Shown: positions 7,905 to 16,031, numbered from the stretch's first letter. The stretch: 64,000 bases of DNA from Bradyrhizobium sp. SRL28 (GCF_018596315.1 NZ_JAHEAG010000031.1:20653-84652), one strand, 5' to 3'. Notes: a model not told the origin generated them from the letters alone. Program-made: numbers and translations.

Positions 7905-8242
7905 ATGGATGACACGAACACCAACGACGAATCTAAGAAGCCGATAACTGAGCAATTGGCGGAGCTGGTTGGAGCTGCGGCAGGCGCACTAGCAGAGAGC
8001 GCGGTAAAGCCAGTGGCAAAGCGCGTGACGAAAGCCGCCAACGACAAGACACCCCGGCCCGTCAAAAAGGCTGCCAAAGTGGCTGCTAAAGCGATCAAGG
8101 CGCCTAAAAAGACTGACAAGAAGGCTACGAAGAAAGTAATAAAGCGGGCAAAAAATCGGCGCTGAAAACGGCTCCGAAAGAGAAGGCGGGAAAGAAAGCA
8201 TCGAAGAAAGCTAGAAAATCCAAATCGAAAACCGGGAGATAA
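7905..8242 (+). pseudogene. Lysine/alanine-rich histone H1-like protein, frameshifted in an A6 run
   Basis: Starts at the ATG at 7905 behind GGAGG. The first 35 residues are acidic/neutral, then a Lys-Ala-Pro-rich tail of the kind seen in bacterial histone H1-like proteins. The current frame stops at 8163-8165, right after a run of six A (8150-8155). A one-base change in that run restores a further Lys/Ala/Ser-rich tail to the TAA at 8240-8242. The slip may be real, a sequencing error, or phase variation. The protein probably binds DNA or RNA non-specifically. Confidence 0.55.
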
Positions 8243-8245
8243 ACG

Positions 8246-8395
8246 ATGGCCAAGAGGGCGAAGAAGAAATCATTGGTCTCGCGCCCAGTTCGGACGGTGA
8301 AGAAGGCGGCCAAGTCCGCCGCGAAGACGACGAAGCGAGCGGCCAAAAAAATGATGCCTGGGAAAAAGAAGGCCAAAAAGAAATCTTCCCGATAA
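8246..8395 (+). CDS. Short lysine-rich basic protein (49 aa)
   Basis: ATG at 8246, three bases after the restored stop of the preceding gene. About 40% of residues are Lys or Arg, with Ala/Ser between, like the tail of the preceding protein. It is probably a nucleic-acid-binding protein made from the same transcript, or arose by partial duplication of that gene. Confidence 0.5.
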   Translation: MAKRAKKKSLVSRPVRTVKKAAKSAAKTTKRAAKKMMPGKKKAKKKSSR

Positions 8396-8699
8396 AGGCG
8401 ACGCCCTCGCGCTGATCGGCGCGGCGCGAGATATTGGGCTAAACGACCGCAAAGAAGCTCGCGCAGCAATTGAGCGACAGCGCCATCGTCGCAATGACTG
8501 GCGAAGTCCTTTGCGAAGGAAGAAAACGCGGAGATGCTGCTTAACCCGACAGCACGCAGCCGCCGAATGCCTGAGCTAACGACAGACCGCGGAGACGCAC
8601 CTAAATAACAAGGCCGCCCTGGACAGGGGGCCTTGCTTGCTCCCTCAAATGATTGCGCGGCCGGACACTCTCCCGTGGCCAGCTCGCTGACCTATCGAC
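8396..8699. other. Intergenic stretch with a hairpin
   Basis: No coding region was recognised. At 8609-8635 a long interrupted stem (CAAGGC, then CCCTG, loop GA, CAGGG, then GCCTTG) lies between converging genes. It lacks a T-run but may still end transcripts from both sides. Confidence 0.4.
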
Positions 8700-9211
8700 T
8701 TACCCGTCTTCGGCCTCGTCCTGCTCGGCCTCTACATTGACAACCGACTTGGCAATTCCGGTAAGGGTTTTGTCGGTGTTCTTTTCTTCCTGAAGCGTAG
8801 CTTCGAGGAGATCGACAGCCTCAGCGTACCCGAGCTCTTCCGCCCATGTGGACAACGTGCCATAGCGCGAAATCTCATAGTGCTCTACGGCCTGGGCAGC
8901 AGCGAGAAGGCCAGCATTAAGCACAGGCATTCCCTTGAAGTCCTTCATGATCTCGGACCCTCTTCGGTGATACCGTTGATGGCGGCGCACGTCTTGCCCC
9001 TCGCGGGCTGTCCGATAATTTTGAAGGCGCGGTCGAGCCGCTTAACCTGGCCTTTAGTCTCGCGCTCATGTTGAACGAAGGCGGCCCTGAGTTCTTTAGA
9101 CTGCGCCGCTTTCGCCATCTTCGGCAAGGTGTTCAGGATCTTGTTCTCGGCAAATAGATGTCTTTGAGTGTTTCATGAAGAGATCTTCGAGCTTTTTTGG
9201 CTTTTCGCCAC
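8700..9211 (-). pseudogene. DUF892 (YciE/YciF-like ferritin fold) gene with at least three frameshifts
   Basis: Reads from a GTG at 9211 (GGGAG upstream) to 8700. The family sequence is spread over all three frames: Lys-Leu-Glu-Asp-Leu-Phe, then Ala-Glu-Asn-Lys-Ile-Leu, then a long part with His-Glu-Arg-Glu-Thr-Lys, then Gln-Ala-Val-Glu-His-Tyr-Glu-Ile. Joining them needs one-base losses near 9171, 9153 and 8953. Metal-ligand residues (Glu, His) are otherwise conserved. An intact paralogue lies at 17095-17598. An EcfG-like site precedes it. Confidence 0.7.
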
Positions 9212-9582
9212 TACGCGCTCCCTTGTTAGGCCCCACCAACAATTGAATGGGTCCGCGGTTCCTGTGCCGGAACAAAATTGTCTTTTGGAGGAGTCCTGCT
9301 CGATCAAAACGCCGCAGTTGCCAGGCGGACCGAGCGGTCGGCAAATTTTGGTAGGAGGTGCTTCGACCGCATTTAATGGTTGAAGCGCATGAGGACGTTG
9401 GCAACCGCAACTGGATTTGGAGGGGCGTCGCGTGCCTCCAGGAACAACTTGGCAATTCCATTATTTATCATTTTGCATGCCTGGAGTGTACGTGGGCATT
9501 AACAGCGTGAGACATCGGCCCCCGTCTGCGCCAACTCTGCCTGATTTACCTGTCCGTTCTGCGGGGCGTTAGGGGAGAAGCT
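9211..9582. other. Intergenic stretch between divergent genes
   Basis: Holds the EcfG-like site for the DUF892 gene (9238-9262). No convincing coding region is seen in the rest; open frames on the minus strand are fusions that read into the DUF892 remnant. Confidence 0.35.
9238..9262 (-). promoter_or_regulatory. EcfG-like promoter of the DUF892 pseudogene
   Basis: On the minus strand GGAAC (9262-9258), 16 bases, then TGTT (9241-9238). The -10 half deviates from CGTT in its first base. The site lies 27 bases before the GTG start. Confidence 0.4.
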
Positions 9583-9690
9583 GTGAAAGAAGTGCGAGAC
9601 TGGGATCGCGACGAGATCATCGTATGCATGGTGGGAGCCTTTTGCCTGGGAAATGCGCTCATCACTGTGATTTACAGACTCGTCGGCTAA
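9583..9690 (+). CDS. Short membrane protein (35 aa)
   Basis: GTG at 9583 behind a strong AGGGGAG; stop TAA at 9688. A charged N-terminus (Asp, Arg, Glu) is followed by one hydrophobic segment from about residue 12 to 33. Single-pass small membrane protein by inference; no family known. Confidence 0.45.
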   Translation: MKEVRDWDRDEIIVCMVGAFCLGNALITVIYRLVG

Positions 9691-9725
9691 GGCTGTGTTT
9701 GCGATGAAGAGGCAAGCCGTTGTCG

Positions 9726-9917
9726 ATGGCGCTAAAAAGAAACAGGCCCTGGACGCCGGACGATGACCGGCGCTTGCTCGAAATGCGCGCCGCCGGACGT
9801 CCGACGTTTTCGATCGGTGCGGAGCTTAATCGGAGCGCAGCGGCCGTAGGCGCCCGCCTATTCATTCTACGGCAGCGCGTCATAAATCAGGATGTCGACA
9901 AGGACGCCAAGCAATGA
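9726..9917 (+). CDS. Small SANT/Myb-like helix-turn-helix protein
   Basis: 63 residues from the ATG at 9726. The pattern Arg-Pro-Trp-Thr-Pro-Asp-Asp-Asp-Arg-Arg-Leu-Leu-Glu-Met and the later Ala-Ala-Val-Gly-Ala-Arg helix fit a single Myb/SANT-like DNA-binding unit common in rhizobia. It has no second domain. Its stop overlaps the next ATG (ATGA), so both are probably made together. Confidence 0.65.
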   Translation: MALKRNRPWTPDDDRRLLEMRAAGRPTFSIGAELNRSAAAVGARLFILRQRVINQDVDKDAKQ

Positions 9918-10144
9918 GCAGGGAGATGTGGGAATTGGATATCTATCGCCAGCAGGGTAACACGGACGCACTCGTCGCAACCCACGACTTTCAAAGTCTC
10001 ACATCTCTCCGAATCGCGGTCATTGAAAATCGGGGAAGAAGTTTCGTCGTGCGCGAGCCGCTGCATGCGACACCACAGGACAGGATAACTCTTCTCGATC
10101 TGAGAGCCCAAGGCTTTGATATCAAAATCGCTACGCAAGGCTAA
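9914..10144 (+). CDS. Hypothetical protein (76 aa)
   Basis: Starts in the ATGA overlap with the Myb-like gene. It begins Met-Trp-Glu-Leu-Asp-Ile-Tyr and appears to be a small alpha/beta protein without known motifs. It is followed after 9 bases by another small gene, so 9726-10363 looks like one operon of three short genes. Confidence 0.55.
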   Translation: MSREMWELDIYRQQGNTDALVATHDFQSLTSLRIAVIENRGRSFVVREPLHATPQDRITLLDLRAQGFDIKIATQG

Positions 10145-10153
10145 GAGGGCTCG

Positions 10154-10363
10154 ATGTCAACCGGCGCGCGCGAATCGAGGCCGATGTCCAGCTTCAATCC
10201 TTCGGAGCCTGCGATCCTTCACGATCGCATTACCGACAGCATCGAAACCTGGGCAGGGGAGGAAGAAGCCGATTACCGAGAGACATCCGTTACGCTGGTT
10301 GATGGGACGGTCGCCTGGCGGGCCTTCGAATTCGATGGATGGGGCAACGTACTGGGCGGCTGA
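10154..10363 (+). CDS. Hypothetical protein (69 aa)
   Basis: ATG at 10154 with GAGGG upstream; an internal ATG at 10184 is an alternative start. The second half is acidic, then rich in Trp, Gly and Val (Val-Ala-Trp-Arg-Ala-Phe-Glu-Phe-Asp-Gly-Trp-Gly). No known domain; last gene of the short operon. Confidence 0.5.
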   Translation: MSTGARESRPMSSFNPSEPAILHDRITDSIETWAGEEEADYRETSVTLVDGTVAWRAFEFDGWGNVLGG

Positions 10364-10391
10364 AAAACAGCATCGCTGCGTTTGCTCTTTA

Positions 10392-10416
10392 GGAACTTTG
10401 TACCTTGGGGATGGTT
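10392..10416 (+). promoter_or_regulatory. EcfG-type promoter of the DUF4142 gene
   Basis: GGAAC at 10392-10396, 16 bases, GGTT at 10413-10416, 36 bases before the ATG at 10453. This fits the general-stress sigma factor pattern. Confidence 0.65.
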
Positions 10417-10452
10417 GAAACGCCCGAATTCACTTCTCAGAGGAATTTAGGC

Positions 10453-10989
10453 ATGAAGAAAGCGATCCTGGCGTTCACCATAGTGGCTGCTCTCACCTCC
10501 CCTTCCTTTGCCCAGTCGGTCGGTGAAAAGACCGGCGTCAACTCCGCGCTCGGTATTGCGCCAAAGACCGAGGATTTCATCAAAGAAGCGGCCATGAGTG
10601 ACATGACGGAGATCGAGGCGGCGAAAATCGCGCAGCTCAAAGGCAATGCGGAAGAGAAAAAGTTCGCTGAAATGATGCTGGCGGATCACACCAAGACAAG
10701 CAATGAGCTCAAGGCCATGATCCCGGCGAATATGAAGGCTGCTGTTCCGACCGCATTGGATGATACCCACCAGAAGAAGCTCGCCAAGCTTCGTGACGCG
10801 AAGCCAGAGGATTTCGCTTCGGAGTACGACTCCATGCAAGTCAGCGCCCACAAGGACGCGGTGTCGCTATTCGAGCGCTACGCAAATGGCGGTGACGATC
10901 CAAAGCTCAAGGACTGGGCGGGCAAAACCTTGCCTGCCCTAAAACATCATCTTGAAATGGCGCAAATGCTCGACAAGAACAGGAAGTAA
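10453..10989 (+). CDS. DUF4142 secreted protein
   Basis: 178 residues from the ATG at 10453; the frame stays open to 10405 but that lies before the inferred -10 element. A signal peptide (about 20 residues, Ser-Phe-Ala before Gln) precedes a four-helix, ferritin-like DUF4142 domain with the pattern Ala-Ala-Met-Ser-Asp-Met-Thr-Glu-Ile-Glu and Ala-Asp-His-Thr-Lys. Exported, function unknown; relatives are commonly stress-induced, which the promoter supports. A strong terminator follows. Confidence 0.85.
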   Translation: MKKAILAFTIVAALTSPSFAQSVGEKTGVNSALGIAPKTEDFIKEAAMSDMTEIEAAKIAQLKGNAEEKKFAEMMLADHTKTSNELKAMIPANMKAAVPTALDDTHQKKLAKLRDAKPEDFASEYDSMQVSAHKDAVSLFERYANGGDDPKLKDWAGKTLPALKHHLEMAQMLDKNRK

Positions 10990-10995
10990 ATGAAA

Positions 10996-11028
10996 GGCCC
11001 GCTGGGATGAACCAGCGGGCCTTTTTTT
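10996..11028 (+). terminator. Intrinsic terminator after DUF4142 gene
   Basis: Ten-bp perfect stem (GGCCCGCTGG at 10996-11005, complement at 11012-11021), loop of six, then seven T. On the minus strand the stem is followed by TTTCATTT, so it may also end the converging gene at 11108. Confidence 0.9.
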
Positions 11029-11107
11029 ACACCGCCAGCCAAATGCCTCGGCACAACGTGCCTAGCTGCGGCGATAACTACGGCACACGGCCGAGCTTTC
11101 TGCTGGC

Positions 11108-11311
11108 TCAGCGGCCTTGGCCGCCTTGTTGCGGGTCCTGGTTCTGGCTCTGTTGACCTGGCTTCTGGCTGGGGTTCTGACCCTGCTGGCCTTGTCCCGG
11201 ATCTTGGTTCTGCTGGCCCGGCTTTTGGCCGGCGTTCTGGCCTTGCTGACCGCCGCCTTGGTTGCCTTGCTGATTTTGCTGGTTCTTGTTTGGATTTTGC
11301 TCGTCTGCCAT
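11108..11311 (-). CDS. Gln/Asn/Gly-rich disordered protein (67 aa)
   Basis: ATG at 11311 behind AGGGAGAA. After five ordinary residues the whole protein is low-complexity: Gln is the most common residue, with Asn, Gly, Pro and Lys, and imperfect repeats around Gly-Gln-Lys-Pro-Gly-Gln-Gln. Such proteins are usually unstructured; a protective (hydrophilin-like) or condensate role is conceivable but not shown. It lies downstream of the YihY gene's opposite neighbour and has its own spacing. Confidence 0.65.
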   Translation of the reverse strand: MADEQNPNKNQQNQQGNQGGGQQGQNAGQKPGQQNQDPGQGQQGQNPSQKPGQQSQNQDPQQGGQGR

Positions 11312-11375
11312 CGCTTAGTTCTCCCTTTGCTATCACAGCAATAAGCAATGCGCCTCGCGTGAGGTCGATCCTATT

Positions 11376-12248
11376 TCAGGCACGCCCGCGTGCTACGGCG
11401 CTGGAGGCAGGATGAACATCGTCTGACTGGTGATCATGACGCTTGGAATAGGCGTGGGTGACTTCGGCGCCCATCAGGATGATTTGCGAGGTGTAATAGA
11501 CCCAGATCAATACCACGACGATCGATGCCGCAGCTCCGTAAGTGGATTCAAGCCCCTGCTTTCCGATATAGAAGCCGATCGCGGCCTTTCCCAACTCGAA
11601 GAAAAGCGCTGTTAGCAGGGCGCCGAGCCAGACGTCGCCCCAGGCGACCGAGACATCGGGCAGCCATTTGAACATCATGGCAAATAAGACCGCTACAACG
11701 GCGAACGACACTAGCATGCTGACGAGATGCAAAATGCCTTCGGGCAGGTAGGGAGCGATGAACTTTCCGGCGGCAGCCAAGCCTGCCGTAACGAGGAGCG
11801 AGACGAGAAGAAGAAAACCAAGAGCCAGCACGGCAGCAAACGAAAGCACATAATTGCGGGCGAAATGCCAGAGGCCGCTTTCCTTTGACTCCTCGACTTC
11901 CCATACGACATTGAGCGCATCCTTCAACTGCACGACGACGCCGATGGCGGCGAACAGCAGAGCGCCTATCCCAAGGACCGTTGCGAGCGCGCCGGCGGCG
12001 GGACGGCTTGCCCCAGCGAGCATCGCCTCAACTGCCTTCGCACCAGTGTCTCCCAGCATCCCTTTCAATGACGACATCACCTGTCCCGTCACCGCATCCT
12101 GGCCAAAGAACAGGCCCGCTACAGCAACTGCGATTAGAATGATCGGTCCAAGTGAGAATACCGAATAATAAGCCAGGGCCGCTCCCTGACGGGCGTCTTT
12201 ATGGCTCGACCAATTGGCAACTGCTTCCTTCGCTACTGTCCACCACAT
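11376..12248 (-). CDS. YihY/BrkB family inner-membrane protein
   Basis: 290 residues with about six membrane segments (around 29-49, 87-108, 132-155, 172-196, 206-226, 240-262). The family end is clear: Gly-Leu-Glu-Ser-Thr-Tyr-Gly-Ala-Ala-Ala-Ser followed by Val-Leu-Ile-Trp-Val-Tyr-Tyr. The last 25 residues are polar. The molecular role is unknown; older annotations as ribonuclease BN are wrong. Upstream context (repair and stress genes) suggests stress-linked expression but no matching promoter was found. Confidence 0.9.
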   Translation of the reverse strand: MWWTVAKEAVANWSSHKDARQGAALAYYSVFSLGPIILIAVAVAGLFFGQDAVTGQVMSSLKGMLGDTGAKAVEAMLAGASRPAAGALATVLGIGALLFAAIGVVVQLKDALNVVWEVEESKESGLWHFARNYVLSFAAVLALGFLLLVSLLVTAGLAAAGKFIAPYLPEGILHLVSMLVSFAVVAVLFAMMFKWLPDVSVAWGDVWLGALLTALFFELGKAAIGFYIGKQGLESTYGAAASIVVVLIWVYYTSQIILMGAEVTHAYSKRHDHQSDDVHPASSAVARGRA

Positions 12249-12331
12249 GTTCCCACCTCGCTATCAGCCGATAAGGAGATAGAGTGCACAAAGGTTCCTA
12301 GCGGAGCCGGATGCCGGGGAGACGCGAGCAA

Positions 12332-13279
12332 CTAAGCGCGCTGTTTTTCCTGTTCCCGCACGACGTCTTTGGCTTGCTTGTCCGTCCTGAGTCCGAGGTA
12401 AACCGGGTGCCGCATTTCGCCGGCCTTGGTCCATTCGGTGAACTTGACTTCCGCAACCAGCGACGGCTTGACCCAGGTCGTCACGGCTTCATCCTTCACC
12501 TTAGCCGAAAATGGAGACTTGGCGGCTCTGAGCGGCATCAGCTTGCCATGAAGCTCTCCCAGCGTTTTATGGCTGAAGCCGGTGCCGACATGGCCGATAT
12601 ACCGCCAACAATCCTTCTCGCGCACTGCAAGGGCGAGCGCTCCAAAAAATGGGCGTGTCCGCCTAGGAGCCGTAAATCCTGCGATGACGACTTCCTGCCG
12701 TTTCGAGGTCTTGATCTTGAGCCAGTCATGGGTGCGGATGCCCGAGTGATAGGTGCTCTCGGCACGCTTGGCCATGATGCCTTCAAGGCCCTTGCGCTCG
12801 GCCTCCTCAAAGAACATCGTGCCGGACGTCTTGCGGTGACGGCTGAACGCGATGAGCTTGTGGCGCGGCAGGATATCCTTGAGCCGCTTTTTGCGCTCTA
12901 ACAGGGTGAAGCCGCGCAAATCCTCTCCATCCAGAAACATGAGATCAAACGCGCAGTAGAGCAGCTTCGCCTCGTGGCGGAGTGCGTTTTGCAGAAGCTG
13001 AAAATGCGAGATGCCGTTTTTATCGAGCGCAACAAGCTCGCCGTCGATGACGGCGTCCCCTTTGACGCCTTCGAGCGCTTTCGCGACTTCAATGTAACTG
13101 CGGCTGATGATTTTGCCATTGCGGCTGTAGAGCGTAACTTTCCCGCCTCGACTCTTGGCGACCATGCGGAAGCCATCGTATTTATCCTCGAAAACCCAGC
13201 CCTTGTCATCGAACGGCGCGTCTGTCAGCGTCGCGAGCATCGGCTGCAGGCGTTTTGGCAATGTCGATGTGCGACTCAT
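12332..13279 (-). CDS. Stand-alone ATP-dependent DNA ligase (LigC type)
   Basis: 315 residues from the ATG at 13279, which overlaps the AlkB stop (ATGA); an upstream extension to 13360 was discarded. Adenylation domain with Lys33 in Glu-Asp-Lys-Tyr-Asp-Gly-Phe-Arg (motif I), Asp-Gly-Glu-Leu-Val (motif III), Gly-Leu-Glu-Gly-Ile-Met-Ala-Lys (motif IV) and Trp-Leu-Lys-Ile-Lys (motif V), then an OB domain. It seals nicks using ATP and lacks the polymerase and phosphoesterase domains of LigD. It is the last gene of an operon with AlkB and a basic protein behind an EcfG-type promoter. Confidence 0.9.
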   Translation of the reverse strand: MSRTSTLPKRLQPMLATLTDAPFDDKGWVFEDKYDGFRMVAKSRGGKVTLYSRNGKIISRSYIEVAKALEGVKGDAVIDGELVALDKNGISHFQLLQNALRHEAKLLYCAFDLMFLDGEDLRGFTLLERKKRLKDILPRHKLIAFSRHRKTSGTMFFEEAERKGLEGIMAKRAESTYHSGIRTHDWLKIKTSKRQEVVIAGFTAPRRTRPFFGALALAVREKDCWRYIGHVGTGFSHKTLGELHGKLMPLRAAKSPFSAKVKDEAVTTWVKPSLVAEVKFTEWTKAGEMRHPVYLGLRTDKQAKDVVREQEKQRA

Positions 13280-13866
13280 GCCTGCTCGGTGTCTTCGAGG
13301 ACATTGCGGAAGGTGAGCGAGTAGCGGAGGCTGTCCACACCGGGAATACTGTGCTCCCACTCAGTCCTCGAGGGTCCGCGCAGCAAATAGATCGAGCGTG
13401 GCTCCGCCCTAAGATTACGCCGCTCCCAGCGGCGGCCGCTTCTACGTCGCAGCCGGAAGGTGCAGGGAGAAAGCAGAGAAATCCCGACGACGTCGCCGAA
13501 GACCGAGCGGTCCTTGTGCCAGCCTATTGCTGCGCCGGGTGTGTATTCGGTGATAAGAACCTGATGAAGGGTGCCGGGCGCGATCCCGGCGAAGCTTTCC
13601 GCGCGAGTGCGGATTGCCCACAGGAAGTCCGGCATGTCCACCGCTTTGGTCAGGCCGCCGCCATTAAAGTCGTAGCGCCAGCCGAATGACACGATACGGC
13701 GCTTGCCGGTAAACTCCTGAAACTCGAACTCGCGGAACGGCAGGGGTGCGATATTCTGCAAGAGCGACCGCTCTTCCGCGCGGCTCAGAAAATCAGGCTG
13801 ATACCTGAAGCCTTCGGGAAGAGCATCGTTTCCAAAAAGATCGAGCGTGGCGCTAGCGCTTGGCAC
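13276..13866 (-). CDS. AlkB-like 2-oxoglutarate/Fe(II) dioxygenase
   Basis: 196 residues starting at the GTG at 13866 (GGAAAAAG upstream). Iron ligands are His117 and Asp119 (Gly-Trp-His-Lys-Asp) and His172; Arg181 and Arg187 fit the 2-oxoglutarate site. AlkB proteins remove methyl groups from damaged DNA or RNA bases by oxidation. The start overlaps the preceding gene by 14 bases and the stop overlaps the ligase start, implying coupled production of a base-repair enzyme and a ligase. Confidence 0.9.
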   Translation of the reverse strand: MPSASATLDLFGNDALPEGFRYQPDFLSRAEERSLLQNIAPLPFREFEFQEFTGKRRIVSFGWRYDFNGGGLTKAVDMPDFLWAIRTRAESFAGIAPGTLHQVLITEYTPGAAIGWHKDRSVFGDVVGISLLSPCTFRLRRRSGRRWERRNLRAEPRSIYLLRGPSRTEWEHSIPGVDSLRYSLTFRNVLEDTEQA

Positions 13867-14083
13867 GCGTCTTTTTCCGGGCGGGAGCCTTGGAGGCAGG
13901 CTTTCGGTCGCCGCGATCCCCCTGCCCGGGCTTTGCCGCCTTCTTCGCTTTCCTGCGGCGATCCTGCGACAGCGAGCGGCTAACGTCGTCGCTTTCTTTG
14001 ATGCGTCCAGCTGCGTCGCGGCGGATATATCGCTTGTCGCCCCGGGGGGCGATTAATTCGCGTTTGCTGGCGTGCTTCTTCAT
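13853..14083 (-). CDS. Basic small protein at the head of the AlkB-ligase operon
   Basis: 76 residues, strongly basic: Met-Lys-Lys-His-Ala-Ser-Lys-Arg-Glu start, a central Asp-Lys-Arg-Tyr-Ile-Arg-Arg segment and a Lys/Ala/Arg tail. A similar short family is common in rhizobia. It may bind nucleic acid; no defined domain. A GGAGATGAG stretch precedes the ATG. First gene of the operon ending with the ligase. Confidence 0.6.
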   Translation of the reverse strand: MKKHASKRELIAPRGDKRYIRRDAAGRIKESDDVSRSLSQDRRRKAKKAAKPGQGDRGDRKPASKAPARKKTRAKR

Positions 14084-14114
14084 GTCTCATCTCCGTGGTT
14101 TAAGTTCCTTACCC

Positions 14115-14140
14115 AACCGGCCGACCATGCTGGAAGTTCC
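14115..14140 (-). promoter_or_regulatory. EcfG-type promoter of the AlkB-ligase operon
   Basis: Minus strand: GGAAC (14140-14136), 17 bases, GGTT (14118-14115), 32 bases before the start at 14083. The 17-base spacing is within the known range. Confidence 0.5.
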
Positions 14141-14206
14141 AGACGCAATCGCCTGACCGGACATCTTCATCTTGCGCATATCCCCGCGGCTGCGGCGGCA
14201 GCGTTA

Positions 14207-14231
14207 GGAACAAACGAATTGCGCCCGGGTT
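14207..14231 (+). promoter_or_regulatory. EcfG-type promoter of the gene at 14273
   Basis: GGAAC at 14207-14211, 16 bases, GGTT at 14228-14231, 41 bases before the ATG at 14273. It supports that start over an upstream alternative at 14237. Confidence 0.6.
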
Positions 14232-14272
14232 AGGTTTTGCTTTCCTTCCATTCTCCAGCGCAGAAGAGTTCA

Positions 14273-14512
14273 ATGATTATCTGGTATCCTTTTCTGACGC
14301 TCATGGCTGACGCCATGCAGGTCATCGAAATGCGTCTCCGCCTGATCGCTCTCGGGAAGGGTACACCGGACGAAATGTTCCTGATGGTCAGCGAGAAGAT
14401 AGAGGCATTCGACAAGGCGCATGCCATTCTCATTCGCGGCGGCGACCCCGCGCATGTTCTTGACAATTACCGCAAGATTATCGCTGCAAACGTGGCTCGT
14501 CTGTCCGACTAG
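14273..14512 (+). CDS. Hypothetical helical protein (79 aa)
   Basis: From the ATG at 14273 (or 14303). After a hydrophobic start (Ile-Ile-Trp-Tyr-Pro-Phe-Leu) it is helical, with Leu/Ile/Ala heptad-like spacing and Glu/Lys pairs, ending Ala-Arg-Leu-Ser-Asp. It could be a phasin-like or small regulatory helix protein, but no family can be named. It is the only gene behind the EcfG-type site at 14207. Confidence 0.6.
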   Translation: MIIWYPFLTLMADAMQVIEMRLRLIALGKGTPDEMFLMVSEKIEAFDKAHAILIRGGDPAHVLDNYRKIIAANVARLSD

Positions 14513-14613
14513 GCTTGCGCGTAACGTGGACAACGGGGATAGCACCGAGGCCGGACCGGCCACTTGACAGCGGTGGTATAAGAAAGGGACGAAATTGATT
14601 CGGACCTTATGCC

Positions 14614-14892
14614 GTGAAAACCGTTCTTCAGCGAAAACCCGCTTCGCCGCGCACCCGTCCCCCGTACCGCACCGTGGAGGGATGGGCGCTCGGAACCCTC
14701 ATTGATCAGGGCGCAGTGACGGAGTGTAACCACCACGGGCACCGCAAGGATCGCTCGGACCCTGACGCGTGGGAACGCGCACGGGAGGAAGTCTGGCGGC
14801 ATCCCTTCCCCGGCGCGACGCCGGAAACCTGTCTCAAGGCGCTGGATGAAGTCATGGGCTCCATCGGAGAAACCTGCCCGGATTGCGACTAA
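14614..14892 (+). CDS. Hypothetical protein with His/Cys pairs (92 aa)
   Basis: Starts at a GTG at 14614. It has Cys-Asn-His-His-Gly-His in the middle and Cys-Pro-Asp-Cys at the end, which could bind a metal, with two Trp residues between them. It lies 66 bases before the Ku gene on the same strand and may share its transcript. No known family. Confidence 0.5.
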   Translation: MKTVLQRKPASPRTRPPYRTVEGWALGTLIDQGAVTECNHHGHRKDRSDPDAWERAREEVWRHPFPGATPETCLKALDEVMGSIGETCPDCD

Positions 14893-14958
14893 GGCGACTC
14901 CACATCGGCTGATCTCCGCCTATATTGAGCCCATTCAGTAGAGGTGGAGTTTCAGTTC

Positions 14959-15807
14959 ATGGCCCCGCGTGCCAATTGGAAGGGCTTTTTGCGCCTTTCA
15001 CTCGTGACCTGCCCGATCGCCCTGTTCCCGGCCACATCGGAGTCCGAGAAGATCAGTTTCAACCAGATCAACAAGAAGACCGGCCACAGAATCCGCTACC
15101 TCAAGGTCGATGCCGAGACCGGCGAGGAAGTCGCGTCCGAAGACATCATCAAGGGCTACAAGGTCGATACCGACCAATACCTGGAAGTTACCAAAGACGA
15201 GCTTGAGAACATAGCGCTCGAATCCACCCGCACCATTGAAATCGACGAGTTCGTCCCGCGCAGCGAGATCGACGACCTCTATCTCGTACGCCCCTATTAT
15301 ATCGTGCCCGACGGCAAAGTCGGCCATGACGCCTATGCTGTTATCCGCGAGACGATCCGTTCGCTCGACAAGGTGGCGATTGCGCGGGTCGTGCTGACAA
15401 GCCGCGAGCATATCATCGCGCTGGAAGCCCGCGACAAAGGGCTTATGGGCATGCTGCTGCGATATCCTTACGAGGTGCGCGATGCGTCCGAATATTTTGA
15501 CGATATCCAGGACGTGAAAATCACCAAGGACATGCTCGATCTTGCGAAGCACATCGTCGAGCAGAAGAGTGGGCATTTCGAGCCGGCCAAGTTCGAGGAT
15601 CACTACGAGCGCGCGCTGACCGAGCTTTTGAACAAAAAGCAGAAGGGTCTGCCGATCGTTGCCGCCAAGAAGACGGCGCCCGACAACGTAGTCAACCTGA
15701 TGGATGCGCTGCGGGCGAGCCTGAAATCATCCGGCAAGGCGGCGCCCGCAACAAAGCCTGCAAATGCTCCGGCGAAGAAGGCCGCTAAAAAGCGCAAGGC
15801 CGGCTGA
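14959..15807 (+). CDS. ku: Ku protein, non-homologous end joining (copy 1)
   Basis: 282 residues from the ATG at 14959 (GGTGGAG upstream), the usual length of rhizobial Ku. The bacterial Ku core is complete: Met-Ala-Pro-Arg-Ala start with Trp-Lys-Gly-Phe, Ser-Leu-Val-Thr-Cys-Pro-Ile, and the bridge region Arg-Pro-Tyr-Tyr-Ile-Val-Pro. The C-terminal tail is Lys/Ala-rich. The homodimer encircles broken DNA ends and recruits LigD. Unlike copy 2 it has no ligase gene next to it; a hypothetical gene precedes it, and no EcfG-type site was seen directly upstream. Confidence 0.93.
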   Translation: MAPRANWKGFLRLSLVTCPIALFPATSESEKISFNQINKKTGHRIRYLKVDAETGEEVASEDIIKGYKVDTDQYLEVTKDELENIALESTRTIEIDEFVPRSEIDDLYLVRPYYIVPDGKVGHDAYAVIRETIRSLDKVAIARVVLTSREHIIALEARDKGLMGMLLRYPYEVRDASEYFDDIQDVKITKDMLDLAKHIVEQKSGHFEPAKFEDHYERALTELLNKKQKGLPIVAAKKTAPDNVVNLMDALRASLKSSGKAAPATKPANAPAKKAAKKRKAG

Positions 15808-16031
15808 GCGCGCCGCGGCTTACGCCGCGACCGGGCACTAGCGTCTATCGGCGCCCGAGTCTTTCGTCTCGGCCATCCGGTTACGGCCCCTCGCGCAAGA
15901 AGGGCTGCGCCCTTAGCCGTCAAAGGTAAGTTCGCTCCGCTCGCCGCTGCATGCGCTCCGTCCTTTGACTGCCCTACCGCCCTTGCCGCTGGGCTAGCCG
16001 TTGCATGGCCTGTAACCCGTTCCTTGGCTTT

